A stretch of DNA of 64,000 nt, taken from the NCBI RefSeq assembly GCF_000719555.1, contig NZ_JOGX01000053.1, positions 11,871-75,870 of the forward strand, in the 5' to 3' direction. The notes below the pieces were generated by a model. It saw only the letters and a program-made list of their open reading frames with translations, ran no database searches and was not told the origin of the DNA. Each line of letters opens with the position of its first letter. Within the stretch, counting starts at the first letter, position 1. A program made the position numbers and the translations under genes. Shown piece after piece: positions 8,605 through 17,160 of the stretch. This stretch comes from Streptomyces sp. NRRL F-5727. GTDB lineage: Bacteria; Actinomycetota; Actinomycetes; Streptomycetales; Streptomycetaceae.

Positions 8605-9135
8605 TCAGGACACCTTGTCGCACAGCGGCTCCACCGAGCCGCGCACCAGGTCCAGGGTCTTGTAGCCGGTGGCCGAGACCTCCAGCGTGTACGTCCCGTC
8701 CACGGTGTACAGCCCGCGCGCCACGTTCCCGCCGCCCTCGCCGAAGCCGGCCAGGATCGGACCGGTGACGTACCAGCTCTGCGAGTGGTCCGGGCGGACC
8801 ACCACGACCGCCCGGCCGCTCGCGTCCGCGTCGTAGGAGGCGCCGGTGCCCGAGTTGACGACCCGGACCACGAGCGTGCCCCGGTACTCGACGACCCGGG
8901 TGCCGTCCTCGTACGTCGCGAGGGTGCGCCGCACCACCTCGTCGACGACCGGCCCGCCGTGCACGGCGACATCGCAGCGCACCCCCGCCGGATACGACCA
9001 GGACGGCGAGGGCGCGGGCTCCCACGGGCCCGGGGCGACGGCCGCGGAGGCGGGGGCGGCGGAGGCGGGGACGGCGGTGACGAGCGGGGCGGCGAGCACG
9101 CCGCAGACGGCCAGGGCCAGGACGGATCTGCGCAT
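8605..9135 (-). CDS. secreted protein of unknown function
   Basis: Protein of 176 residues with a clear signal peptide (RRSVLALAVCGVLAAPLVTA, cleavage near ASA-AP). The mature part is rich in beta-prone sequence and contains two Cys (near VRCDVAVHGG and at the end, PLCDKVS), possibly one disulfide. No catalytic motif is seen. It is divergent from the SARP-CGNR regulator and shares a 99-bp control region with it, so it is a candidate target of that regulator. ATG 9135 is the clear start. Confidence 0.8.
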   Translation of the reverse strand: MRRSVLALAVCGVLAAPLVTAVPASAAPASAAVAPGPWEPAPSPSWSYPAGVRCDVAVHGGPVVDEVVRRTLATYEDGTRVVEYRGTLVVRVVNSGTGASYDADASGRAVVVVRPDHSQSWYVTGPILAGFGEGGGNVARGLYTVDGTYTLEVSATGYKTLDLVRGSVEPLCDKVS

Positions 9136-9193
9136 GGTGAACTCCTCGGTGGGCGACGGCGGATGCGGACGGCCCCAGCCAACCCCCGCCCGC

Positions 9194-9225
9194 TGACCAC
9201 GACCTGACCACCGCCCCCGTAGGGT
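9194..9225 (+). promoter_or_regulatory. SARP-type operator and -10 in front of the SARP gene
   Basis: The heptamer TGACCAC occurs at 9194-9200 and again at 9205-9211, exactly 11 bp apart, and the second copy ends 8 bp before a -10-like TAGGGT (9220-9225). That spacing is the known layout of SARP-activated promoters. The ATG is at 9235, so the transcript would be nearly leaderless. This suggests autoregulation. Confidence 0.55.
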
Positions 9226-9234
9226 GCCCGCACC

Positions 9235-10569
9235 ATGGACTTCGCCCTCCTCGGGCCCTTCGAGGCCCGCCACGAAGGACGGCCCGTGCCGCTCGGCGTC
9301 CGCCGCCAGGAGCGGTGCCTGCTCGCCCTCCTCCTGCTGGAGGCCGGCCGGCCCGTCCCCACCGCCCGCCTCGCCGACCTGCTGTGGAACGGCGCCCCGC
9401 CGCCCACCGCCCGCGCCACCCTGCACACCTACGTCGGCCGGCTGCGGGCCGCGCTCCGGCCGTACGGCGTCACCGTCTCCACCCGGCACGACGGCTACGC
9501 GGTCGAGACCGACGGACACACCGTGGACGTACGGGAGTTCCTCGACCTCCTCGGCCGCGCCGCGCACGCCGGCGACCCCGGCGAACAGCTCCGCTGTCAC
9601 GACCGCGCCCTCGCGCTCTGGCGCGGCCCCCTCCTCGACGGCACCCTCGACCCCGAGCGGCGCGCCCGGCTCGGCGGCCGGCTCGCCGAACTCCGCCTCG
9701 GGGCCCTGGAACAGCGCGCCGAGACCCACCTCACCATGGGCCTGCACACCCGCGTCCTCGCCGACCTCGCCCCGCTCGCCGCCGCCCACCCCGACCGGGA
9801 ACGCCTGGTGGCCGCCCTGATGACCGCCCTCTACCGGGACGGCCGCCAGGCCGAGGCGCTGGAGGCGTACCGGACCACCCGCGACCACCTGGCCGGCGAA
9901 CTCGGCATCGACCCCGGCCCGGCGCTCACCACCCTCCACGAGCGGATCCTCGCCGCCGACCCCCGCCTCGACCGCCCGCCGGCCCCGCTCTACGCGGTCC
10001 GCGTGCGCGACCACTGGCTCCCCTGGACCACCGGCGGCCACCCCGCCCTGGAGTTCTGCAACACCTACGCCGGCTGGCACCGCAGCCCCGAGATCCCCGG
10101 CTCCGACTGGCTCCGCAGCTACGCCACCCTCGCCGTCTGGGCCGGCCACCTCGACCTCGCCGACGACACCGTCGTCGACGCGCTCCTCGACCTGGCCCGG
10201 ACCCGCCCCGACGAGGCCGCCGCCGCCCTGACCGAGGCCAGGGCCTTCCGCGCCGCCCTCTACGCCTGCCTCACCGACCCCGCCGACGGGCGCGCCTTCC
10301 GGGCCGTCGCCGCCACGGCCGGCGAGGCGGCGGCCACCGCCGTCCTCACCGCCGGGACCGACGGCCTCGCCCACTGGCGGCTGCCCCCCTCGGCCGGCCT
10401 GCGCCTGCCGCTGCTGGCCACCGCCCGGGCCGCCGCCGACCTCCTCACCACCCCCGCCCGCCTCACCCTCCGCGCCTGCCCCGGCGCCGACTGCGGCTGG
10501 CTCTTCCAGGACGCGACGGGCCGCCGCCGCTGGTGCTCCCTCTCCACCTGCGGCGACGACCGGACGTGA
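9235..10569 (+). CDS. SARP-family regulator fused to a CGNR-like domain
   Basis: Transcription regulator of 444 residues. Residues about 1-95 are the OmpR-like winged helix of SARPs and about 95-245 the bacterial transcriptional activation domain (ending LAGELGIDPGPAL). From about 255 on it carries a stress-induced ABATE/CGNR-type module: WTTGGHPALEFCNTYAGW, then the Cys cluster CPGADCGWLFQDATGRRRWC and CG near the end. The final motif is CGDD where the family name motif is CGNR, so it is degenerate. Such fusions of SARP and CGNR parts are uncommon to my knowledge. It ends 9 bp from the end of the convergent caspase-kinase gene. Confidence 0.82.
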   Translation: MDFALLGPFEARHEGRPVPLGVRRQERCLLALLLLEAGRPVPTARLADLLWNGAPPPTARATLHTYVGRLRAALRPYGVTVSTRHDGYAVETDGHTVDVREFLDLLGRAAHAGDPGEQLRCHDRALALWRGPLLDGTLDPERRARLGGRLAELRLGALEQRAETHLTMGLHTRVLADLAPLAAAHPDRERLVAALMTALYRDGRQAEALEAYRTTRDHLAGELGIDPGPALTTLHERILAADPRLDRPPAPLYAVRVRDHWLPWTTGGHPALEFCNTYAGWHRSPEIPGSDWLRSYATLAVWAGHLDLADDTVVDALLDLARTRPDEAAAALTEARAFRAALYACLTDPADGRAFRAVAATAGEAAATAVLTAGTDGLAHWRLPPSAGLRLPLLATARAAADLLTTPARLTLRACPGADCGWLFQDATGRRRWCSLSTCGDDRT

Positions 10570-10578
10570 CGGGAGGAC

Positions 10579-12813
10579 CTACCAGCTTTCGATGCCGCTG
10601 ATCGTCGTGCCGATGATGTCGCACACGCGCGCGACGCCGGTGACGTCGAAACTCACGTCGGGGATGGAGACGAACACCTGGTACGCCCCCTTGCTGCCGG
10701 GGTGGCGCTGGACCGTGTGGCCGTGCCGCTTGGCCAGCATCTTGTCGAGGCGGTTGTTTATGGACTCCCGGGCGGACTTCCCGGTCTTGAAGGAGCCCAC
10801 CGGGATGTTTCCGTTCACCGAGCACTCAAGCTCCACCACCGCGCTCCTGGGAGGGCTGAGCGACTTGAGCCGGGCGACGATCTCCACCTGGCCCGACTGA
10901 CTGGCCATCCGCACCTGTCCATCGCCGGCCTCGTACTTGCCCATGCCGACGTAGAGCTGGCCGATGCGGCGGCAGAGGTCCTCCTCGGGAACCTCGTCGG
11001 AACCGCTGGCGACCTGGATGATGGCCTCCGCCGAGCGCAGCGGGGAGACGAAGTCGATCACTGTCTGCGGGCGCTCGGACGGCGCCTTCGACGTGGAGAG
11101 CTTGTACAGCTCCAGGAGCTTTTCGGAGGCGCGGTCGTCGACCCAGTTCGACAGCTCGTGGGCGAGGATCTCGTGGTTCTTCGCGAAGTTCTCCGGGTTG
11201 GGGTCCCGGCCGGTGACCAGGAAGAACATCAGCTGGGCGAGGCTGAAGACGTCCACGGTCTCACTGCGGGCGGTCTTCGCGTTCGGCTCGTACAGCTGCT
11301 CGGGAGCGGCGTAGCTGAGCACGCCCCCGACGCCGAAGTTGGCCGTCATCGTGCGGTTCGTCTCGTGGTACGCCAGGTCGAAGTCGGTCAGATACGGCTC
11401 CATCTGTCCGTCCGCGCCATAGGAGATGATGATGTTCTCCGGCTTGATGTCGCGGTGGCGGACCTTCTGCGCGTGTGCGTGCTGGACCGTCTCGCAGACG
11501 TCGATCATGAGCCGCACGATGGCCTCGGCGTTGCCGTTCCGCTCGAGGTAGAACTTGCGCATGTTGTCGCCCTGGATGGAGTCCATGCTGAACCCGTAGG
11601 GCGCCGCGGTGATCTTGTGCACGCGGACGATCCGCGGGTGGTGCAGATCGCGCATGTTGCGGTAGCCGTTGCCGAATCGCTGCACCTTGACGGCGTCGTC
11701 GAGCTCGTTGCCGTGGAAGAGCTTCACGGCGAAGCGTTCACCGGTCTCGTCCTCGGCCTCCCACACGTGCCCGTAACCGCCGTGCCCGATATGCCGGATG
11801 ATCTTGCCGAACCGGGTCTCCTCGCCCACGCTGACCTCGGACAGGTGCTTGCGGAACTCCCTGAGGCGACGGGTCAGGTCGTCCCAGTCCGGGTGCCGGC
11901 GGACGTCGGGCAGATCCTGCTCGGTCTGGTCGAACCACTCCACCACCTTCTCCAGCTCGATGGCGCACCTCTTGGCTCCCCCGGAGAGTCGCACGGTGCG
12001 CTCGGTGAGTTCCCCGAGCTGCAGGTAGTAGTACTGGTCGATCAGGTTCTGCGCCTTCGAGAGGACCTGGGTCAACTGGCTCTTGTCGATCTGCCGGCCC
12101 TGGCGCGGCTCGAACCCGCGGCCGATCACCACGGTGCCCGCCACGTCCCCCTTGAAGACGGGGGTCTGGAGCTCCTCCGGCATGGCGTGGGCGACGTACT
12201 CGTAGATGCTCATCAGCGTGACGTCGCCGTCCCAGTTCACGGCGGCGCCGAGCAAGGCGTCCGTCAGCATGTCCGTGAACACGCCCCGGCCGTTCATCTC
12301 CTTCGCGCCCTCCTCCGGACGGCACGCGGCGAGCACACAACGGCTTTCGTTGACTGCCCGCACCTCTCGCTCCACGTCGGAGGGGCTGAGCGGGCGGCTG
12401 TTGGACCACGTGAAGGCGGAGCCCGAGTGGCAGCAGTCCAGGATGGACACCACGTGGTCGAAGTTGAGGCTCGCGGACTCCATGAGCTGCGCGAGCTGGG
12501 CGAGCGCGATGCCCGGGTCGAAGATCTCCGCGTCGTGCGTCACCAGGTGTCCCGCCTGGCCGAGGACCTGGCCGTGTCCGGCGAAGTAGAAGAGGAGGAC
12601 GCTCCCCTTCCCGTGGTGTTCCTCGCTGTACGCGATCTTGCTCAGTTCCCTGAGGATGTTGGCGCGCGTCGCGCGCCCGTTCAGGAGGACGAGGCTGTCG
12701 AAGTCGTACTGGTCTAAGGACAGACAGGACGCGACGTCCTTGGCGTCGTTGACACACCCGAAGAGCGGCGCGTCGGCATACGTGTCGATTCCGATGATGA
12801 CGGCTTTGTTCAT
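10579..12813 (-). CDS. caspase-like protease / Ser-Thr protein kinase fusion
   Basis: Protein of 744 residues. Residues about 1-235 form a peptidase C14 (caspase/metacaspase) domain with catalytic His80 (YFAGHG) and Cys128 (DCCHSGS). After a helical linker with possible coiled coil (about 245-330), residues about 338-600 are a protein kinase: glycine loop IGHGGYGHV, Lys364, HRDIKPEN (Asp455), DFD at 477-479 in place of DFG, and APE at 503-505. A C-terminal domain of about 110 residues is unrecognised. No membrane segment. ATG 12813 is preferred over GTG 12828. Codon 33 is TTA, so translation should need bldA tRNA. The gene has visibly more A/T at third positions than its neighbours and interrupts a core gene order, which suggests transfer. 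It stands alone. Likely a regulated cell-death or defence effector (inference). Confidence 0.88.
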   Translation of the reverse strand: MNKAVIIGIDTYADAPLFGCVNDAKDVASCLSLDQYDFDSLVLLNGRATRANILRELSKIAYSEEHHGKGSVLLFYFAGHGQVLGQAGHLVTHDAEIFDPGIALAQLAQLMESASLNFDHVVSILDCCHSGSAFTWSNSRPLSPSDVEREVRAVNESRCVLAACRPEEGAKEMNGRGVFTDMLTDALLGAAVNWDGDVTLMSIYEYVAHAMPEELQTPVFKGDVAGTVVIGRGFEPRQGRQIDKSQLTQVLSKAQNLIDQYYYLQLGELTERTVRLSGGAKRCAIELEKVVEWFDQTEQDLPDVRRHPDWDDLTRRLREFRKHLSEVSVGEETRFGKIIRHIGHGGYGHVWEAEDETGERFAVKLFHGNELDDAVKVQRFGNGYRNMRDLHHPRIVRVHKITAAPYGFSMDSIQGDNMRKFYLERNGNAEAIVRLMIDVCETVQHAHAQKVRHRDIKPENIIISYGADGQMEPYLTDFDLAYHETNRTMTANFGVGGVLSYAAPEQLYEPNAKTARSETVDVFSLAQLMFFLVTGRDPNPENFAKNHEILAHELSNWVDDRASEKLLELYKLSTSKAPSERPQTVIDFVSPLRSAEAIIQVASGSDEVPEEDLCRRIGQLYVGMGKYEAGDGQVRMASQSGQVEIVARLKSLSPPRSAVVELECSVNGNIPVGSFKTGKSARESINNRLDKMLAKRHGHTVQRHPGSKGAYQVFVSIPDVSFDVTGVARVCDIIGTTISGIESW
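12715..12717 (-). promoter_or_regulatory. TTA leucine codon (bldA-dependent)
   Basis: In-frame TTA for Leu33 of the caspase-kinase fusion. In Streptomyces TTA is read only by the developmentally regulated bldA tRNA, so it acts as a translational checkpoint. Confidence 0.8.
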
Positions 12814-12999
12814 CTGGTTCCCACCCACCCGCTGGACCTTCGCGGAAGGCGGCCCGCCCCCCGCGGTGGAACGACCCTAAGACGTGCGAGACCGCGGCAC
12901 CAGGAGCGTGCGAAGCCGAAGAGAGCCGTTCCCGCGCGCCGTCACGCCGACCCCTCCCGGGGCCGGGGACGTCACGGTGGTGCGCCGGGGTGGCACGGC

Positions 13000-13659
13000 C
13001 TACTCCGCCTTCGCCACCCCGATCGGGCAGGAGACGCCGGTCCCGCCGATGCCGCAGTAGCCGGCCGGGTTCTTGTCCAGGTACTGCTGGTGGTACGCCT
13101 CCGCCGGGTAGAACGGGCGGTCGTCCACCGGGAGGACGGCGGTGGTGATCTCGCCGTACCCGGAGGCGGTCAGCACCTTCTGGTAGGCGGCGCGGGACGC
13201 CTCCGCCGTCGCCGCCTGGGCGGGGGAGTGGGTGTAGACGGCCGAGCGGTACTGGGTGCCCACGTCATTGCCCTGGCGGAAGCCCTGGGTCGGGTCGTGG
13301 GACTCCCAGAAGACCTTCAGCAGCGTCTCGTACGACACCTTCGCCGGGTCGAAGACCACCCGGACGACCTCGGTGTGCCCGGTGAGGCCCGAGCAGACCT
13401 CCTCGTACGTCGGATGCGGCGTGTAGCCGCCCTGGTAGCCGACGAGCGTCGTCCAGACGCCGTCGGTCCGCCAGAACTTCCGCTCGGCGCCCCAGAAGCA
13501 GCCGAGCCCGAAGTCGGCGACCTCCAGGCCCTCCGGGTAGGGACCGAGCAGCGGGTTGCCGAGCACCGTGTGGCGCTCGGGCACCGAGAACCCCGGCTCC
13601 GGGCGGCCGCGCAGGGCCTGCTCCGGGGCGGGCAGGACGGGGGTGCGGGACAGGAACAT
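13000..13659 (-). CDS. msrA: peptide-methionine (S)-S-oxide reductase
   Basis: MsrA, 219 residues, repairing methionine-S-sulfoxide in proteins. The catalytic motif GCFWG holds Cys54; further family segments are [31 protein letters not shown] and [10 protein letters not shown]-terminal GYCGIGGTG segment gives the resolving cysteines. It is longer at the N-terminus than E. coli-type short forms, as usual in Streptomyces. ATG 13659 is the start. The gene stands alone, with no msrB beside it. Confidence 0.95.
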   Translation of the reverse strand: MFLSRTPVLPAPEQALRGRPEPGFSVPERHTVLGNPLLGPYPEGLEVADFGLGCFWGAERKFWRTDGVWTTLVGYQGGYTPHPTYEEVCSGLTGHTEVVRVVFDPAKVSYETLLKVFWESHDPTQGFRQGNDVGTQYRSAVYTHSPAQAATAEASRAAYQKVLTASGYGEITTAVLPVDDRPFYPAEAYHQQYLDKNPAGYCGIGGTGVSCPIGVAKAE

Positions 13660-13755
13660 GCGGCATCTCTCCTCGACGCGGACCGGGCAGTCCGCACAAC
13701 GCCGGCGCGCGCACCCCTGTTCCCGCGGGCCCGCTGATCCCCGGGGCCCGCCCGG

Positions 13756-14862
13756 TCAGCGCCGCAGCGTCGCCGGGTTCCCGCCGTTCGACTCGTAGCC
13801 GGCCACCGCCAGGTTCCGGTGCAGGGTGTACTCGGCCGCCGGGTCGCCGCTCAGGGTCCACGGCAGCGCGCCCACGTGGCCGTCGACGTGGACCAGCTGG
13901 TGCATCGCCTCGGCCCAGCGCTCGCCGCGGACCAGGAACCAGACCAGCAGGTGGCGGACGTGGGCCAGCATCGGGTCGTCGGGGCGGGCCGAGTGGACCG
14001 CGTACAGCGCGCCCTCCATCGCCCGGCTCACCACCGCCGTGCGGTAGAAGTCCTGCACCAGCACCACGTCCGGCACGTGCTCGAAGACGGCGAACAGCGG
14101 CAGCGCGGCGAGCAGCGAGCCCTTCGGGGCGCGCGCGGCGGCCGTCGTCGCGAAGTGGTCGGCCTCCTCCCGCGAGCCGTGCCACTTCTCGCACCAGTAG
14201 TGCAGCGCCGCCAGATGGGCGCCCATGTGCTGCGGCGCCCGGTCGATGACCTTCGCCCACACCTGGTCGAACTGCTCGGGGCTGTAACCGAGTCCGCGGG
14301 CGACCGCGAGCTGCGTGATGTACGGGACGGGGTCGCCGGGCGCGAGCAGCGCCGCCTCCTCGGCGACCTTCCGGGCCTCCTCCAGGATGATCCGGAAGTC
14401 GTCCGAGCCGGCCGCCGAGGAGCGCCACGCCTGCTGCACCAGGAACTCCGCGTGCACGGCCGCCGCACCCGCGTCCTTCGGCGCGTCCGAGCGCCAGGCC
14501 CGCAGCCAGGCGCCGCCGACGCCGGGCTTCTCGGCGAGCTCCAGGGAGGCCGCGCCGGCGAACGCCTGGACGCGCTGCCAGCGGACCTCGCCGTCCTTCC
14601 CGGTCCCGGCGAGCAGCTGCGACGCGGCCCGCCAGTCCTGGGTGGCCTGCACGACGTCGAGGACGTCGAGGAGATCCCGGTCGGGCCCGGGCAGCCGCAC
14701 GTCCAGCTCCTCCTGCCGGACGAATCCGTACGCCTCCGGGTCGGCCGCGTCGGGCGTGCCGGGCGCGACCTGCCGGATGCCGCCGGCGCGGCGGCGCAGC
14801 ACGTAGGGGCCGAGGACGCCGAAGAGCAGGCCCAGCGCGATCAGGAACCAGAGAATCTCCAT
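13756..14862 (-). CDS. membrane-anchored hypothetical protein, helical repeats
   Basis: Protein of 368 residues with a single N-terminal membrane segment (EILWFLIALGLLFGVLGPYV followed by RRR), so the long rest faces the cytoplasm or is tethered. The body is rich in alpha-helical Ala/Leu/Trp sequence resembling TPR-like repeats, e.g. around DDFRIILEEARKVAEEAALLAPGDPVPY. No catalytic motif is apparent. ATG 14862. It is divergent from metB with a 72-bp gap. I do not recognise the family with confidence. Confidence 0.75.
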   Translation of the reverse strand: MEILWFLIALGLLFGVLGPYVLRRRAGGIRQVAPGTPDAADPEAYGFVRQEELDVRLPGPDRDLLDVLDVVQATQDWRAASQLLAGTGKDGEVRWQRVQAFAGAASLELAEKPGVGGAWLRAWRSDAPKDAGAAAVHAEFLVQQAWRSSAAGSDDFRIILEEARKVAEEAALLAPGDPVPYITQLAVARGLGYSPEQFDQVWAKVIDRAPQHMGAHLAALHYWCEKWHGSREEADHFATTAAARAPKGSLLAALPLFAVFEHVPDVVLVQDFYRTAVVSRAMEGALYAVHSARPDDPMLAHVRHLLVWFLVRGERWAEAMHQLVHVDGHVGALPWTLSGDPAAEYTLHRNLAVAGYESNGGNPATLRR

Positions 14863-14934
14863 GTGTCCATTGTCCAGGACGCAGGCGTGGACGAATCGCG
14901 GCGGGGGACGGCACCCGGCACTACGCTCCTGACC

Positions 14935-16089
14935 ATGAGCGACCAGCACAGCCACCAGAACTTCGAGACCCGCGCCATCCACGCGGGCAACACCGCCGAC
15001 CCGCTGACCGGCGCGGTCGTCCCGCCCATCTACCAGGTGTCCACCTACAAGCAGGACGGTGTGGGCGGGCTCCGCGGCGGCTACGAGTACAGCCGCAGCG
15101 CCAATCCGACCCGTACCGCCCTGGAGGAGAACCTGGCGGCCCTGGAGGGCGGCCGGCGGGGTCTGGCCTTCGCCTCCGGCCTGGCCGCCGAGGACTGCCT
15201 GCTGCGCACGCTCCTCGTGCCCGGCGACCACGTGGTCATCCCCAACGACGCGTACGGCGGCACCTTCCGGCTCTTCGCCAAGGTCGTGCAGCGCTGGGGC
15301 GTGGACTTCTCCGTCGCCGACACCTCGGACACCGCGTCCGTGCGCGGCGCGATCAACGACCGCACCAAGCTGATCTGGGTCGAGACCCCGTCGAACCCGC
15401 TGCTCGGCATCACCGACATCGAGGCCGTCGCGGGCATCGCCCGCCAGGCCGGGGTGAAGCTGGTCGTCGACAACACCTTCGCCTCGCCCTACCTCCAGCA
15501 GCCGCTGGCGCTCGGCGCGGACGTCGTCGTCCACTCCCTCACCAAGTACATGGGCGGCCACTCGGACGTCGTCGGCGGCGCCCTGATCGCGGCCGACGCG
15601 GAGCTCGGCGAGGAGCTGGCGTACCACCAGAACGCGATGGGCGCGGTGGCCGGTCCGTTCGACTCGTGGATCGTGCTGCGCGGCATCAAGACCCTCGCCG
15701 TCCGGATGGACCGGCACGGCGAGAACGCCACCAGGGTCGCCGACTTCCTCACCCGGCACCCGAAGGTCACCCAGGTCCTCTACCCGGGCCTCGCCGAGCA
15801 CCCGGGCCACGAGATCGCGGCCAAGCAGATGCGCTCCTTCGGCGGCATGATCTCCTTCCGCGTCGAGGGCGGCGAGGAGGCGGCGGTCGGCGTCTGCAAC
15901 CGCGCGAAGCTCTTCACCCTGGGCGAGTCCCTCGGCGGCGTCGAGTCGCTGATCGAGCACCCGGGCCGGATGACGCACGCGAGCGTCGCCGGTTCCGCCC
16001 TGGAGGTCCCGGCCGACCTGGTCCGCCTCTCGGTCGGCATCGAGAACGCCGACGACCTGATCGCGGACCTGCGCGAGGCGCTGGGCTGA
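14935..16089 (+). CDS. metB: cystathionine gamma-synthase
   Basis: PLP enzyme of 384 residues from the Cys/Met metabolism family, joining cysteine with an activated homoserine to give cystathionine. PLP-binding Lys204 is in SLTKYMGGH; other family segments are YEYSRSANPTR, LAFASGLAAED and LWVETPSNP-like IWVETPSNPLL. ATG 14935 is the clear start. A cystathionine gamma-lyase activity in reverse transsulfuration cannot be excluded from sequence, but genomic position matches metB of S. coelicolor as I recall. Confidence 0.9.
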   Translation: MSDQHSHQNFETRAIHAGNTADPLTGAVVPPIYQVSTYKQDGVGGLRGGYEYSRSANPTRTALEENLAALEGGRRGLAFASGLAAEDCLLRTLLVPGDHVVIPNDAYGGTFRLFAKVVQRWGVDFSVADTSDTASVRGAINDRTKLIWVETPSNPLLGITDIEAVAGIARQAGVKLVVDNTFASPYLQQPLALGADVVVHSLTKYMGGHSDVVGGALIAADAELGEELAYHQNAMGAVAGPFDSWIVLRGIKTLAVRMDRHGENATRVADFLTRHPKVTQVLYPGLAEHPGHEIAAKQMRSFGGMISFRVEGGEEAAVGVCNRAKLFTLGESLGGVESLIEHPGRMTHASVAGSALEVPADLVRLSVGIENADDLIADLREALG

Positions 16090-16100
16090 CCCGTACCGGA

Positions 16101-16135
16101 GGGGCCCGGGTACGGCGACCCCGTACCCGGGCCCC
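16101..16135. terminator. bidirectional terminator metB / DUF1059 gene
   Basis: 15-bp perfect inverted repeat (16101-16115 with 16121-16135), 5-base loop, between two convergent genes. Confidence 0.8.
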
Positions 16136-16144
16136 CGGTGCCGC

Positions 16145-16336
16145 TCAGGTCCCGGGCAGCGCGTCCTTCAGGCTCGCCCTGACCTCGTCGCGCAGTTCCG
16201 GGGTGTCCTGGTGCTCGTGGACGGAGACCGCGTGCTCGGTCGCGGCGCGGACCACTTCCTCCTCCTCGCCCGAGATGTAGAGCGAGCAGCCCGACACGCT
16301 CGGCGTGTCCCGGCAGTCGGCGGCTTTCCTGGTCAT
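16145..16336 (-). CDS. DUF1059 family small protein
   Basis: Protein of 63 residues that matches the DUF1059 pattern: an ADCRD start, a second Cys in SGCSLYISGEEEEVV, then AATEHAVSVHEHQDTPELRDEVRASLKD. The two Cys and the His pair could bind a metal, but function is unknown. ATG 16336 is the only sensible start. Soluble and acidic. Confidence 0.8.
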   Translation of the reverse strand: MTRKAADCRDTPSVSGCSLYISGEEEEVVRAATEHAVSVHEHQDTPELRDEVRASLKDALPGT

Positions 16337-16392
16337 GTCGGCCTCCTGCGATGCTGTTCCCACCGACCCCCTCCTCCAGGCTAGGACCGTCC

Positions 16393-16641
16393 TCACGGCC
16401 CGGCGAACGGCGGCGTCGTCGCGGCCGGCGGCGCCTCCCACGGACGCGCCTCCGCCGCCCAGAGGGCGAAGCCGAGCGCCGCGATCCCGGCCAGCACCCC
16501 GCCGGCCCGCCGCAGCGCCCGTCGTCGCCGCCGCAGCCGGCCGCCGCGCTCCGCCGCCCGCGCCCCGAGCCCGGCCGGCACCGGCGGATGCGGGGTGTCG
16601 AGCAGCCGCCGGACGGCCGCCTCCTTCTCGCCGTGCCTCAC
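16393..16641 (-). CDS. small membrane protein, possible anti-sigma partner
   Basis: Protein of 82 residues with an Arg-rich cytoplasmic N-terminus and one membrane segment (GGVLAGIAALGFALWAAE). Its GTG start overlaps the stop of the upstream sigma-like gene (GTGA), indicating translational coupling. The arrangement suggests a membrane-tethered regulator of that sigma-like protein, but there is no zinc-anti-sigma motif (no HxxxCxxC), so the role is an inference from position and topology. Confidence 0.65.
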   Translation of the reverse strand: MRHGEKEAAVRRLLDTPHPPVPAGLGARAAERGGRLRRRRRALRRAGGVLAGIAALGFALWAAEARPWEAPPAATTPPFAGP

Positions 16642-17093
16642 GCGGCCTCCCTCGACGCGCCCGCCGCCCGCAGCCGGGCCACCGCGCGGGCGCACACCGC
16701 CCGGACCCGGGCCTCCGGGAGCCCGAGCAGCGCGGCGGTCTGCTCCTCGGGCACGCCCTCGTACAGCCGCAGCACCAGCACCAGCCGCTCGCCGGGGGTG
16801 AGGGCGCCGAGGATCCCGCCGCGGCCGGCGCGGTGCCGCCAGGCGGTCCGGGCGAAGCGCAGCGCGAGCTCGTCCCGGGTGAGCGCGTACGGGTCCTCGT
16901 CGCCGCCCCGGTCGAGCACCGCGTACGCGTGGGCGAGGGCGGCGGTCAGCAGGGCGTGGGCGTACGGGTTCCGGGCCCGGGTCTCGGCGGTGAGCAGCGT
17001 GGCGACGTGCAGCAGCCGCCCCGCCGCGCCCGCCACGAAGGCGTCGAACTCCCCGGCGCGGGCGGCGTGTTCGGATCGGCTCCGGTTCCCCAT
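16638..17093 (-). CDS. sigma-70 family-like protein (region 4)
   Basis: Protein of 151 residues. The C-terminal part looks like sigma region 4 (LTPGERLVLVLRLYEGVPEEQTAALLGLPEARVRAVCARAVARL), a helix-turn-helix that reads -35 elements. The N-terminal half keeps the helical pattern of region 2 (FDAFVAGAAGRLLHVATLL) but lacks the usual acidic and aromatic signature, so core-polymerase binding is uncertain. It is coupled to the downstream small membrane protein. ATG 17093. It could be a degenerate ECF sigma factor. Confidence 0.7.
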   Translation of the reverse strand: MGNRSRSEHAARAGEFDAFVAGAAGRLLHVATLLTAETRARNPYAHALLTAALAHAYAVLDRGGDEDPYALTRDELALRFARTAWRHRAGRGGILGALTPGERLVLVLRLYEGVPEEQTAALLGLPEARVRAVCARAVARLRAAGASREAA

Positions 17094-17160
17094 CCCTCAT
17101 GTATGGGTCCGGGGCGGAGCGGGGTCAACCCCCGTGCGCCGGTCTGCCCCGGGGGCGCGG

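Noticed and set aside
13819..14934. Large plus-strand frame fused to the front of metB
   Set aside because: It is a high-G+C shadow of the minus-strand membrane protein gene.
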